Source: a virus. Taken from it: a stretch of DNA of 64,000 bases. The notes under the pieces were generated by a model. It had not been told where the DNA came from. It did no database searches and was given only the letters and a program-made list of their open reading frames with translations. A program made the translations under genes and the position numbers. The DNA lies in IMG/VR virus record IMGVR_UViG_3300046328_000446, positions 1 to 64,000 of that record. One strand, written 5' to 3'. Below, piece by piece: positions 46,457 to 54,524 of this stretch; the stretch's first letter is position 1, and every line of letters begins with the position of its first letter.

Positions 46457-48400
46457 TTAATGTACTGCTGCATAAGACTCCCCTGTTTGGATATCAATCT
46501 CAATTTCTACAGGAAAGTTGTATTGTTTATTTACTCTATTTATAGACTGTTTAAGAGCCTCAATTGTTGAATCTATGTCTTCGTTCTTAACTCTTAATAA
46601 AACCTCGTCATGGGCTTGAAAAATGGGTCTAACACCACGTTTAATCATTTCATACACATAACCATCAAAGACTCTAACACCTGCTGACTGATTACAAGCA
46701 GAAAATCTATCTTTTTCAGAGGCTAAAAAGTAGTAAAAGTTTGTAATAGGGTTCCAAATCCAAGTTTTACCATCTACAACTATTACCTCTCTGTCTTCTG
46801 CATATTTCTTAACAGACCAGTTACGACCCCAATACCCATCGTATAAAATCTTAGCATCTTTTGTAGTAAGACCAGTAGACTCTTTAAGCTTAGGTACTCC
46901 ACAACCATAAGTTAAAGCATAGTTACCTGTTTTAGAAGTTGCTCTTTTTTTACTTACTTTTTCAAATTGCTCAGACAACTCTTCATCTTTATAAACCTTG
47001 AATATCTCAGGTAAGTCTTCTCTCTTTTTATCTTTTGTTTTATACCAACGAAAGAAGTCAGACTCTTCTTGTGAGATAATACCACTTCTAACACCTAGAT
47101 CCAAGTGGGCATCCCAACCCGGCCTGTTCATATCTTCAACATATCCAGGATCATAAGGATAAATAGAAATCTGTTTCATCTTGTCTTCCAAACTACTAAC
47201 ATCCGAACCAATAAGCACAGAACCTTTAGGAGCTATGATTACACTACGGATAAATTCTCCATAAGGGGCTGTCGGCTTTGGTAAATTAACAAACGGTTTG
47301 GCATGTTTCAACCTCAAAGTCTTAGTAAAACCGTGAGCATAAGCTACTGCATAACCATTCTCATCAGCTCTTTCTAAGAAGCCCTTCAAGTAACCTGCTC
47401 TGTGTGTTACTACAGATAAACCATCTAAGTGCTCAATAGCCGGCTCCTTTGCACCTAAAGCTAATACACTCTTACATAACATCTTTTCTTTATCTCTAAC
47501 TTGTGGCACTTTACCATTTCTACCGTCTTCAAACAATAAAGGTTTCCAACCAAGGCCCATCAACCAATCTTTTACTTGTGTAGGACTTCCGGCATTAGGT
47601 TCTTCATAACCTGTAATCATGGTAACCTCACCATCATAATCTTCTCTGATACCATTTTGTTCTAAGATCTCAAACCATCTAGCTCCGGCAACACTAAGAC
47701 TACCATCTTTTTTATAACAAACCTTAGGCTTTGTCAAAGACTTCTTGATAGGTATTTTTGGCATAGCAGCTTCTAATAAAGCTTTCTTTTCATTCTCAAT
47801 ACCTTGTAGATAGTCTAAGTTTTTTTGACATTGTTCTACATCAATCAATATTTTATCTTCCTCTTGTATCTTAAGGCATGTTAGCTTAAAATTAAGGTAG
47901 CTGATAATTCTTACTATATCTCTAGGATCTTGGTAGATCTTTTTAAGATAGTTGTATTGTTTAACCCAAAGGTTAGTATTAATCTTAACATCTTCTTCTA
48001 CCCTGTTTCTGTATTCTTCTATAGAAAGGTTTTCCCAGTTGTCGATCTTCGGTTTAGGTACACCGAACTCTTCTCCCCAAGAAGCTAAACCATGGTCTCT
48101 TTGGCCTCTTTCTGGGTACAAGTACCAAGACAATCCTAAAGAGTCTATTACACTAGCTGTAACTTTTATACCAAGTATCTTTTCATACAAGGGTACATCA
48201 AACCTAACTATGTTATGGCAGACCAATGTGTTGTCAGGGTTAGTCAAGATATTACGCATATCCTCATAGTCAACAGTAGATTTAACTTTCCACTTACCAG
48301 ACTTATCCATCCAACTTATTCCCATACACCAGATCTTTGTAGACTGATCTACAAGTCCATCTGACTCTGCATCTATTACGTATATCTTATCTAAATTCAT
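46457..48400 (-). CDS. Family A DNA polymerase with 3'-5' exonuclease, 647 aa
   Basis: The exonuclease domain shows IDAESDGL (Asp10, Glu12), CHNIVRFDVP and YRNRVEEDVKIN. The polymerase domain shows motif A SDVSSLEDKM, motif B RATSKTGNYALTYGCG (with the Lys and Tyr-Gly) and motif C AHDEVLL. At 647 residues it is a phage-size (T7-like) enzyme without a 5' nuclease. It is the main replicative polymerase of the block, one base downstream of a homing-endonuclease gene and one base upstream of the L,D-transpeptidase ATG. The reading frame is uninterrupted, with no intron or intein. Confidence 0.92.
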   Translation of the reverse strand: MNLDKIYVIDAESDGLVDQSTKIWCMGISWMDKSGKWKVKSTVDYEDMRNILTNPDNTLVCHNIVRFDVPLYEKILGIKVTASVIDSLGLSWYLYPERGQRDHGLASWGEEFGVPKPKIDNWENLSIEEYRNRVEEDVKINTNLWVKQYNYLKKIYQDPRDIVRIISYLNFKLTCLKIQEEDKILIDVEQCQKNLDYLQGIENEKKALLEAAMPKIPIKKSLTKPKVCYKKDGSLSVAGARWFEILEQNGIREDYDGEVTMITGYEEPNAGSPTQVKDWLMGLGWKPLLFEDGRNGKVPQVRDKEKMLCKSVLALGAKEPAIEHLDGLSVVTHRAGYLKGFLERADENGYAVAYAHGFTKTLRLKHAKPFVNLPKPTAPYGEFIRSVIIAPKGSVLIGSDVSSLEDKMKQISIYPYDPGYVEDMNRPGWDAHLDLGVRSGIISQEESDFFRWYKTKDKKREDLPEIFKVYKDEELSEQFEKVSKKRATSKTGNYALTYGCGVPKLKESTGLTTKDAKILYDGYWGRNWSVKKYAEDREVIVVDGKTWIWNPITNFYYFLASEKDRFSACNQSAGVRVFDGYVYEMIKRGVRPIFQAHDEVLLRVKNEDIDSTIEALKQSINRVNKQYNFPVEIEIDIQTGESYAAVH

Positions 48401-48401
48401 A

Positions 48402-48890
48402 TTATTTTGTTATTTTTGCTAATTCCTCTTCGTATGCGTAGTGAGCATCTAGCTCTGTAGTAAACCTTCCTAAATACTTAACTCTTCCACAAATAGAAAT
48501 ACGTGACACCCACTTACGTGAAGCTTTATTCCAATAAACACCTGTGTACTTACTTGTAGAAGGTAAGTGTTTTTTATTAGCATTTTCTCTAAATGATATT
48601 ACCTCTAAATTTACCGATCTATTATCAAGTCTATCAAAATTAATATGGTTTACAACTGTAATACGACCATTTGGTACATGCCCTAAAAAAGCACTTGCTA
48701 CTAAGATATGAACACTATAACTCTTCATTTTTTTATCATTCCATAAGTTAACAATTAAGTACTTATTTGAGCTAAGACTTTGTTTCATTATCTTAACCTT
48801 ACCAAACCTAAGACTTCTAACTCTACCTAAATCTGAGACTTCATAAAAACCCTCATAATCTTTTACTGGCAACCAATTTTCTACTATCAT
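48402..48890 (-). CDS. HNH homing endonuclease (NUMOD4-HNH-AP2 type), 162 aa
   Basis: The N-terminus WLPVKDYEGFYEVSDLGRVR is a NUMOD4 module. VVNHINFDRLDNRSVNLEV is the HNH core (His, Asn, Asn pattern). The C-terminal part (YTGVYWNKASRKWVSRISI ... KYLGRFTTELDAHYAYE) is an AP2-type DNA-binding domain. It is a free-standing gene wedged between an unknown gene and the DNA polymerase gene with 0-1 nt spacing. Such enzymes spread by cutting a related genome near their own locus, here probably the polymerase gene. It looks intact. Confidence 0.9.
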   Translation of the reverse strand: MIVENWLPVKDYEGFYEVSDLGRVRSLRFGKVKIMKQSLSSNKYLIVNLWNDKKMKSYSVHILVASAFLGHVPNGRITVVNHINFDRLDNRSVNLEVISFRENANKKHLPSTSKYTGVYWNKASRKWVSRISICGRVKYLGRFTTELDAHYAYEEELAKITK

Positions 48891-49258
48891 TACTTACAAA
48901 ATATTTTTAATGTTTTACCACCATCTTGGTATTGTACTTCAACATCTTTAGCGTTGTAGTTGGTATAAGCTCTTCCATTGTGTGGCTCAGAATGTTGTAT
49001 TACTTCAACTCTTGTTACTTCTTCTTTCTCTCTATCAGCATAGGCTATCATTTCATTCAATAACCCAGAGTCTAAACTATTAACTATCATATCTAGATTT
49101 TTCTTATCTGATATCATTGTAGCCATCTTAAAACCTCTCATATAACCTTCACGAAAATCCTTTTGTCTTTGCTTCTCGTTCATAGCAGATATAAACTTAC
49201 TTTCTCGCCAAGAATTTTTCCAATCCTCTAACTCTTCGTTTATGTTTGTGTACTCCAT
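48890..49258 (-). CDS. Unknown helical protein, 122 aa
   Basis: The first 80 residues are helical and charged (ELEDWKNSWRESKFISAMNE, QRQKDFREGYMRGFKMATM). The last 40 form short strands ending in KTLKIFCK. No family recognised. The start shares one base with the stop of the upstream gene (TAATG), and its stop abuts the HNH gene start. It belongs to the operon that runs into the DNA polymerase. Confidence 0.65.
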   Translation of the reverse strand: MEYTNINEELEDWKNSWRESKFISAMNEKQRQKDFREGYMRGFKMATMISDKKNLDMIVNSLDSGLLNEMIAYADREKEEVTRVEVIQHSEPHNGRAYTNYNAKDVEVQYQDGGKTLKIFCK

Positions 49259-49527
49259 TACTTCTTACCTTTATTTATTTTGTGAATATTCAGTTTTCTG
49301 TTTAAGGATAGTGTTATCTTAGAGTAAACATCTGTAGGTCTAACTAAAGTCTTTTCAACTCCATCAGACTTAGGATACATTTCTGTAAAATCTTTTCTAA
49401 AACAATTAAACACCCCTTTTACTTTAGACTCTTCTTCTTCTATAGAATCAAAGTCTATAAACTCGTAGGCACTACTTCTATTTGCCATTATTTCTTCTTT
49501 TGGTATAACCCTGCATTCATGTCTCAT
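49258..49527 (-). CDS. Unknown small protein, first gene of the polymerase operon, 89 aa
   Basis: An acidic centre (FIDFDSIEEEESKVKGVFN) is followed by a basic C-terminus (KITLSLNRKLNIHKINKGKK). No domain recognised. An internal Met at residue 14 (MANRSSAYEF) is an alternative start, but the upstream ATG fits the promoter distance. It is the first gene after the promoter at 49552-49582 and the palindromic region beyond it. Confidence 0.65.
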   Translation of the reverse strand: MRHECRVIPKEEIMANRSSAYEFIDFDSIEEEESKVKGVFNCFRKDFTEMYPKSDGVEKTLVRPTDVYSKITLSLNRKLNIHKINKGKK

Positions 49528-49551
49528 AATAATTTGTTTTTAATTTCTATG

Positions 49552-49582
49552 CAAAGATACGAACAACATTTTAATCTCACAA
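49552..49582 (-). promoter_or_regulatory. Bacteroidota-type promoter of the DNA polymerase operon
   Basis: On the - strand: TTG (49582-49580), a 20-nt spacer, TATCTTTG (49559-49552). The first start codon is 24 nt downstream, at 49527. Confidence 0.85.
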
Positions 49583-49606
49583 GCTTTTTGTAAAATATTT
49601 TTAAAT

Positions 49607-49675
49607 GTTCATTAAAATTGTTTGTTCATTGTGACTGAACGTTCACGTTTGCGTGAACAGTGTAAAAAAGTGAAC
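49607..49675. promoter_or_regulatory. Cluster of GTTCA/TGAAC half-sites with palindromes (operator or iteron-like)
   Basis: Six GTTCA or TGAAC half-sites lie at 49607-49611, 49624-49628, 49636-49640, 49641-49645, 49654-49658 and 49671-49675. Two adjoining sites make the perfect palindrome TGAACGTTCA (49636-49645). GTTCACG (49641-49647) and CGTGAAC (49652-49658) form a perfect inverted repeat with a TTTG loop. The cluster lies 25-95 bp upstream of the polymerase-operon promoter and just past the helicase terminator, in one of the few real intergenic gaps. Confidence 0.6.
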
Positions 49676-49677
49676 AT

Positions 49678-49707
49678 AAAAAAACCCAACTAAATTAATA
49701 GCTGGGT
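49678..49707 (-). terminator. Rho-independent terminator after the helicase gene
   Basis: On the - strand ACCCAGCTA / TAGTTGGGT (one G-T pair, loop TTAATT) is followed by a 7-T run. It is 6 nt downstream of the helicase stop codon. Confidence 0.85.
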
Positions 49708-49713
49708 GTAATT

Positions 49714-50877
49714 TTAAAATGGTGCATCTTCATCATCTTCTCCGAAGTCTACTGCTGCTGGGCTACTAAACGTTTCACCAAAGGCATCAGCAAGTGTAGC
49801 TAAAGGTGGTGGAGGTAAAGGCTTCTCAACAACATAAGGCTCTTCCTTTTTAAACATAGGCACTTCTATTGTTTTAGGAGAAGACATATCTTTGTGTCTG
49901 TTCTTTCTTATATTTTCAACATCCGGTATGTTTAACTCTTCTGCATAAATATCTAGGTACATACCATCGGCCTCTCTACATTTTAATAAGTGTACATAGT
50001 TTACACCAAAAGGTTCTAAAGAAACTCTACCTTTCAAATCCTCTTCTAAAAAGAACTTCTGTAAGTTTGGATATCTTTCCGGATCCACTTTACTGTACTC
50101 CTTGATACCAAGTCTGGTAGGGTTAGTCATAACAGCTACAAAGTCTGCAACTTGGAAAGTAAACTGAGAGTAATACAAATCTGAAGGTTGAGGTTGAGCC
50201 ATGATATCTTTATCTTTAGCTCTTTTAATCATCTCAGAGTTTGTTTGGGACAGCAATATAAAAATTACATTCTCATACTCCATCTTTAAGTCATTCACTC
50301 TCTCGATAAACTTCTCAATAATAGTATTTCTACTTTCTCCCGAATCACCAGAAATCAATGCCAAGTGATCGACAGTAATAACAACAGAGTCTTTGTCTTT
50401 ATTCAATTCTAAGAACTCTTTACAGCCCTCATAAAACTTGTTTGGTGTGGTAGGTACTTGTGAAATGCTAACTCTATCATCTTGCAAAGAGTCAAAATAA
50501 GCTTTAGCTTGAACTTTCTCTTCTTCTGTAAACTCTTGTAACAAGATCTCTTTCTTAGACTTAGATTTAATATTCTTGGCCATACCACGAAGAACTAAAC
50601 TAAGAACTCTCATCTCAAGGGATATGTTAAGTACTGCAAAATTGTCAGAGGTAGGGTTTATTTCTTTATTCAAGATGTTATCTACCATCTTAGCCAAAGT
50701 ATAACTCTTACCAATACCTGAACCTGCTGAAAATACAATTACTGAACCATTAACTACAGGGAACACATCATCAAAATAAGGTAGTCCTGTTTTTATAATA
50801 CCTTTGTTACCAATTTGGTATTGCTTAATCTCTTGAAAAGCTTTTTTAGTAAGGTCTCTAAATTTTTGTATTTGCAT
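49714..50877 (-). CDS. DnaB-like replicative helicase with SSB-like acidic tail, 387 aa
   Basis: The chain starts at the RecA-like ATPase domain. Walker A is GSGIGKS (residues 52-58). Walker B is in SVVITVDHLALISG (about 163-176), followed by FILLSQTNSEM (the arginine/sensor region). The N-terminal primase-interacting domain of bacterial DnaB is missing, as in many phage enzymes. The C-terminus is Pro-rich and ends DFGEDDEDAPF, close to the acidic tip of single-strand-binding proteins, which may recruit partners. It is the last gene of the unit before the terminator and 1 nt after the preceding gene. Confidence 0.85.
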   Translation of the reverse strand: MQIQKFRDLTKKAFQEIKQYQIGNKGIIKTGLPYFDDVFPVVNGSVIVFSAGSGIGKSYTLAKMVDNILNKEINPTSDNFAVLNISLEMRVLSLVLRGMAKNIKSKSKKEILLQEFTEEEKVQAKAYFDSLQDDRVSISQVPTTPNKFYEGCKEFLELNKDKDSVVITVDHLALISGDSGESRNTIIEKFIERVNDLKMEYENVIFILLSQTNSEMIKRAKDKDIMAQPQPSDLYYSQFTFQVADFVAVMTNPTRLGIKEYSKVDPERYPNLQKFFLEEDLKGRVSLEPFGVNYVHLLKCREADGMYLDIYAEELNIPDVENIRKNRHKDMSSPKTIEVPMFKKEEPYVVEKPLPPPPLATLADAFGETFSSPAAVDFGEDDEDAPF

Positions 50878-50878
50878 T

Positions 50879-51466
50879 TTATTCTAAGGTTTTAAATTTA
50901 TTATCAAACATTGTTTGGTGCTTCAAGTAGTACTTGTATAATCTAGACTCTTCAATATCAAACCTAGTGGTGTACATATTGGCAGGTTTAAAAAATAGAT
51001 ACTCTAATACTTTTGACCACTCAAACTGACTAGTATCATTCATAAAGACTTTACAAAGGAAAGCTAACTTATTTCTATCAATGCCAGAGTTAGCTCTAAA
51101 CAATGCTATATACAACTTTGTTTTCTTTCTATTTCCTATCTCTTTATTCTCAGACTTATAAACAGACTCTAACCAAGTATACAGTTTTAAATCATCTTCA
51201 TTTATCATAGGTATTTGCAGCTCTTCTAAGAAAGCATTACCTTTAGGGGTTAACCTAACACGATTCTGAATAGTATCGCTTTTGTTCTTTGCCTTTACTA
51301 AAGAGACATACTCTAAAGACTGATATCTATCTAAAGTAGATAGGGTCATAGTCTCTGTGATAATCTCCCACAAACTTTCTGTTTTGTTTTGAGAAATAAG
51401 TTGTAAGTTTACAACATCTGTAGGGGAAAACCCCTGCTTCTTTGCGATTTCAAAGTTTATATACAT
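50879..51466 (-). CDS. Unknown protein next to the helicase, possible loader/initiator, 195 aa
   Basis: The N-terminal 80 residues (EIAKKQGFSPTDVVNLQLIS ... YQSLEYVSLVK ... VRLTPKGNAFLEEL) look like a winged-helix domain with the typical strand-turn end. The second half is helical and ends in a basic tail. The gene immediately precedes the DnaB-like helicase, where phages often encode a loader or initiator, so that role is a reasonable inference. No ATPase motif is present. I do not recognise the family directly. Confidence 0.6.
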   Translation of the reverse strand: MYINFEIAKKQGFSPTDVVNLQLISQNKTESLWEIITETMTLSTLDRYQSLEYVSLVKAKNKSDTIQNRVRLTPKGNAFLEELQIPMINEDDLKLYTWLESVYKSENKEIGNRKKTKLYIALFRANSGIDRNKLAFLCKVFMNDTSQFEWSKVLEYLFFKPANMYTTRFDIEESRLYKYYLKHQTMFDNKFKTLE

Positions 51467-51467
51467 G

Positions 51468-51569
51468 CTAAAAAATATTTTTAATTAACCAAATTAGCCC
51501 TACTATTTCTGCTGACAGAATAAATAGGTACCAAATAACAACTGCCCAAAATCTAAATCTTTCTTTCAT
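51468..51569 (-). CDS. 33-residue membrane protein
   Basis: An ATG at 51569 opens a short frame: MKERFRFWAVVIWYLFILSA, then EIVGLIWLIKNIF and a TAG. It is basic at the N-terminus with one long hydrophobic stretch, hence a small single-pass membrane protein. The next gene begins 1 nt after its stop. A TATCTTTG element ends 4 nt upstream of its ATG, so the mRNA is probably nearly leaderless. Confidence 0.6.
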   Translation of the reverse strand: MKERFRFWAVVIWYLFILSAEIVGLIWLIKNIF

Positions 51570-51573
51570 TGTG

Positions 51574-51581
51574 CAAAGATA
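51574..51581 (-). promoter_or_regulatory. Promoter -7 element for the helicase unit
   Basis: TATCTTTG on the - strand (51581-51574). No good -33 TTTG is present at the usual distance, so it is weaker evidence than the other promoters. If used, the transcript starts at or next to the ATG at 51569. Confidence 0.5.
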
Positions 51582-51616
51582 CAACTTACTTCTCAATTAA
51601 CCTAATTAAATCTTAT

Positions 51617-52039
51617 TTATTTTCCTGTACTACCAAAACCACCCTCTCCACGGTCAGTTGATGAAAGTTCTTGAACCTCATTAAACGTTATTTGTGGATA
51701 AGGTACAATTATAATTTGTCCAACTCTCTCACCAATTTCATACACCATACCTTCTTCAGGGTAACGAAACTTAAACATAATAGAACCTCTATAACCAGAG
51801 TCAATAACCCCAACAGAGTTAGACAATATTAGTGATGTTTTTGATACCGAGCTTCTAGGAAAGACTAAACCAACATAACCCTCTGGAATTTCCATAGCAA
51901 TACCTGTGTCATAGGTAACCATTGAGTTATCCTCGCTCCACTCTTCACTGATACATGTTAGATCCATTCCGGCATCTCCAGGCTTCCCATAAGTAGGAAT
52001 TACTGCCTTTTCTGATAATCTTTTTATATTTACTTGCAT
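51617..52039 (-). CDS. dut: dUTPase (trimeric type), 140 aa
   Basis: All five motifs of homotrimeric dUTP pyrophosphatases are present in order: DAGMDL, PRSSVSKT, GVIDSGYRGSI, GERVGQIII and RGEGGFGSTG. The enzyme hydrolyses dUTP to dUMP and pyrophosphate, keeping uracil out of DNA and feeding dUMP to the thymidylate synthase encoded at 55779-56849. It overlaps the upstream HAD gene by 10 nt. Length and motifs are normal for an active enzyme. Confidence 0.95.
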   Translation of the reverse strand: MQVNIKRLSEKAVIPTYGKPGDAGMDLTCISEEWSEDNSMVTYDTGIAMEIPEGYVGLVFPRSSVSKTSLILSNSVGVIDSGYRGSIMFKFRYPEEGMVYEIGERVGQIIIVPYPQITFNEVQELSSTDRGEGGFGSTGK

Positions 52040-52407
52040 ACAAATTTTTTGTTTATTATTTTATAAATTTTGTCCCATGATGGAAGCTCCTCTACACCTT
52101 TGTCGTCAATATACATATCTGCTGAGATCTTACGACAATCAGCTTTGTAGTACTCTATTAAATGTGGAAAATTACAATTAACATAGTGGTAGGGAATGTC
52201 ATTATCTTTTAGCCAATGCATTGCATCGGACAAAGGGTGACCTTCTCTACATGTATTAATCACAATACCAAACCCATCATTATACAACTTTGTAATAGCT
52301 TCTTTGGCTCCTTTTCTCATAGGGCCAAGCTTTGGGTAATCACTCATACATATAGTTAGATCGAAATCTATAGCTAATATGTGCTGCGGTTCAAATCTTG
52401 GATTCAT
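52030..52407 (-). CDS. HAD-superfamily phosphatase (BT0820-like), 125 aa
   Basis: The motifs of HAD hydrolases are visible: DFDLTIC (Asp nucleophile and general acid), INTCR (Thr/Ser motif II) and ADMYIDDKG (acidic pair of motif IV). The protein is a minimal, capless form as found in Bacteroidota genomes and phages. The substrate is unknown; placement between dNMP kinase and dUTPase suggests a nucleotide or DNA-end phosphatase. The ATG overlaps the TGA of the upstream kinase gene (ATGA). Confidence 0.8.
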   Translation of the reverse strand: MNPRFEPQHILAIDFDLTICMSDYPKLGPMRKGAKEAITKLYNDGFGIVINTCREGHPLSDAMHWLKDNDIPYHYVNCNFPHLIEYYKADCRKISADMYIDDKGVEELPSWDKIYKIINKKFVCK

Positions 52408-53123
52408 AGTATACCTTCTTTTATTAAAATTATTTGTACCTTTTCTGCTAGGTCTTTGATAGTACCATCGTTTACAATTTCATAATTAACCACATAGTCA
52501 TCAAGAGCTATTTCTGAGGGGTGAAAATCTGTATTGATTGCTCTTGTACCATTATCTCTTACTACTCTAATAGTAATACCCCCTCTTTTAGCAACAGCTT
52601 CTAATTCATTAGGGAATCTCATGTCTGTAATAACCCAACTAGGATACTTACCATCATAAGTCTCTAAATCAAAAGAGTCTGCACTTCTAACTTTAAGAGG
52701 TTTATAATCAGCAAATAAAGCATTCACCCATACATTTGTATGTAAGCCATCACGCATTGCTTCTGTCCCAAGTTTTTGAAGAAACTCTCTATAAGTCATA
52801 GGTACAACAACAGGCTTTGAGTCAACCCAGTCTTCTCCTATCAACTCATAATCCCATTCAGAGCTCATATTAGTTTTCTTAAACTCTTGGTCTTCAAACT
52901 TTTCTACAGGCACTCCTGCTAATAAGGAACCCATTGCCTTTAGTTTACCTGCAAACTTCTTAGTCTCAAAACCAGATTGCTCTTCTAACCACCAATTGTG
53001 ATCCTCAGAAGAAGCTATGTCTTCTAATGTTATACTTCCAACATTATTACATAAAAGATACTGTATAATTTTACCAACTGTATCTTTACCACTACCCATC
53101 TTACCGTTTATTCCTATAATCAT
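52404..53123 (-). CDS. Deoxynucleoside monophosphate kinase, 239 aa
   Basis: A P-loop lies at the very start (IIGINGKMGSGKDT). The body contains TYREFLQKLGTEAMRDGLHT and a lid-like region typical of phage dNMP kinases (T4 gp1-like family). VITDMRFPNE fits the Walker B/base-recognition segment. It phosphorylates dNMPs to dNDPs, linking dUTPase/thymidylate synthase products to DNA synthesis. It ends in TGA within an ATGA overlap with the HAD gene and shares one base with the upstream gene stop. Confidence 0.85.
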   Translation of the reverse strand: MIIGINGKMGSGKDTVGKIIQYLLCNNVGSITLEDIASSEDHNWWLEEQSGFETKKFAGKLKAMGSLLAGVPVEKFEDQEFKKTNMSSEWDYELIGEDWVDSKPVVVPMTYREFLQKLGTEAMRDGLHTNVWVNALFADYKPLKVRSADSFDLETYDGKYPSWVITDMRFPNELEAVAKRGGITIRVVRDNGTRAINTDFHPSEIALDDYVVNYEIVNDGTIKDLAEKVQIILIKEGIL

Positions 53124-53374
53124 TATCCTAAAATTATGTCTCTTAAATGTTCATTTACATATCTGGTGCCATTTTTAAGGTCTTGCACCTTTGCAAAAAA
53201 CTTGCCTTTCCTTTTTATAGATTGAAAATGTATTCTCTCACCTTCAACTGCTGATTCGTAGTCTTCTTCTGCTAATTTCATTTCTACTCTAGCAAAGGCA
53301 TCTACATCGTCTCCTGATACAAAGTAAACTACATACCAATCATCGTCTTCTTTTCTTAGTGTTCCTACTGTCAT
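53123..53374 (-). CDS. Unknown small protein, 83 aa
   Basis: I choose the ATG at 53374 (MTVGTLRKEDDDWYVVYFV) because it overlaps the upstream TGA as ATGA, like other junctions here; the frame is open further upstream to 53410. The protein is a small beta-rich acidic/basic mix with FQSIKRKGKFFAKVQDLKNG. No family recognised. Its stop shares a base with the kinase start. Confidence 0.6.
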   Translation of the reverse strand: MTVGTLRKEDDDWYVVYFVSGDDVDAFARVEMKLAEEDYESAVEGERIHFQSIKRKGKFFAKVQDLKNGTRYVNEHLRDIILG

Positions 53375-53952
53375 AGCCACTTGTCTTTTAAAATTATATC
53401 CCAATAACAAATTTTCTTTTCTGTACCTTTATCATAGTGAGTTATCCAAACACAAGGAAACTCTTTTCTAGCTTTGATAAGTCTATCTTTAGTTTTACCT
53501 TTTGTTTCTCTAGAATAGTATAACCAACACTCCCAATAGTGGTGCATCTCCGGAGCAATAAATGTAATAGCTATTTGATACCCAAAAAATACGAAGCTCC
53601 AAACAGGTGAGTTTTCAAATCTGTAATCATTACCTGTCCATTTAGTTTTCCAACCTAAAGGTACAAAATCAAAACCTACTTTTTTAGGTACAGGTTTTCT
53701 ATATCTTAAGAAACTATTGTACCACTCTATAAAAGGTTTCCTAACATACTTACTATCATTCACATACTCAACTGCTTTATCAACAGCATCTTGTGGAGTA
53801 AATTTTACCCATTTCCTAGGTAAAAAATAAGGTGTACCTACTGCTACCTTACCAAAATAGAATTTGATATTTGGTTTTTTAAAAGGTGAGAGGTAAACCT
53901 TAAGCCAATAAAATCTCTCTGCAAAAATTCTTAAACTATCTAACATACTCAT
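53371..53952 (-). CDS. Unknown Trp/Tyr-rich protein, 193 aa
   Basis: The likely start is MSMLDSLRIFAERF at 53952 (or the Met two codons later), inside the 3' end of the upstream gene; the longer open frame to 54015 would overlap that gene by 80 nt. The protein is rich in aromatic residues (WVKFTPQDAVDKAVEYV, WKTKWTGNDYRFENSPVWSF, WECWLYYSRETKGKTKDRLI). It resembles phage proteins of unknown function that end in ...ITHYDKG... . No catalytic motif is identified. It ends in TGA in an ATGA overlap. Confidence 0.6.
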   Translation of the reverse strand: MSMLDSLRIFAERFYWLKVYLSPFKKPNIKFYFGKVAVGTPYFLPRKWVKFTPQDAVDKAVEYVNDSKYVRKPFIEWYNSFLRYRKPVPKKVGFDFVPLGWKTKWTGNDYRFENSPVWSFVFFGYQIAITFIAPEMHHYWECWLYYSRETKGKTKDRLIKARKEFPCVWITHYDKGTEKKICYWDIILKDKWL

Positions 53953-54229
53953 ATACTGTATTACTATTCCAATTACCACACTGCTCACATGTATCATGTG
54001 ATGATTCTTCTGCATTTACCTCATACCTAGTATTATTGTTTACAGCCATATCTGCAATCTCTTTCCAATAATAGCTATTAATGTTATCTGAGTTTCTAAG
54101 TATCTCTAGCAATAAAGCCCCTCTTAGAGCTCTTTGCTCTTCCTTATCTGCAAACTCTTCATCACAAATATCTACACCATCTACTATAACGTAACTGCCA
54201 AAACAGTGCTCTCCTATTTCTATCTTCAT
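53936..54229 (-). CDS. Unknown small acidic protein, 97 aa
   Basis: An acidic N-terminal half is followed by a C-terminal DTCEQCGNWNSN segment whose single C-x2-C could bind metal only with a partner. No family recognised. It starts 3 nt after the upstream gene and overlaps the downstream start by about 17 nt. It ends in TAG. Confidence 0.6.
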   Translation of the reverse strand: MKIEIGEHCFGSYVIVDGVDICDEEFADKEEQRALRGALLLEILRNSDNINSYYWKEIADMAVNNNTRYEVNAEESSHDTCEQCGNWNSNTVYEYVR

Positions 54230-54232
54230 ATC

Positions 54233-54523
54233 TTATAGTAATTGCCTTTGGCCTGAAACTTCTATCAAGTAACTGTTTAGTACAATCTTTTTTAGTAAGA
54301 TGCTTAGTTCTAGAGAATAAGAATAGTCCATCTCTTTTTTCGGCTTACTGTGATCAAAGATAAAACCATCTCCGGTATCTGTTATAGATAAGATCTCTTC
54401 ACCTCTACAATGAGATGTCCAATGTGTACCTTGACTTCTAGATAATATGTGGGTTATCCCTGTGTCTGTTATTTTTTCTACATAATTATAATCATGTATA
54501 CCTTCTACAAATATTGCTTCCAT
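54233..54523 (-). CDS. Unknown small protein, 96 aa
   Basis: A beta-rich sequence with RSQGTHWTSHCRGEEILSIT in the middle and a helical end. No domain recognised. It is packed 1 nt after the upstream gene and 3 nt before the next in the same operon. Confidence 0.6.
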   Translation of the reverse strand: MEAIFVEGIHDYNYVEKITDTGITHILSRSQGTHWTSHCRGEEILSITDTGDGFIFDHSKPKKEMDYSYSLELSILLKKIVLNSYLIEVSGQRQLL

Positions 54524-54524
54524 T

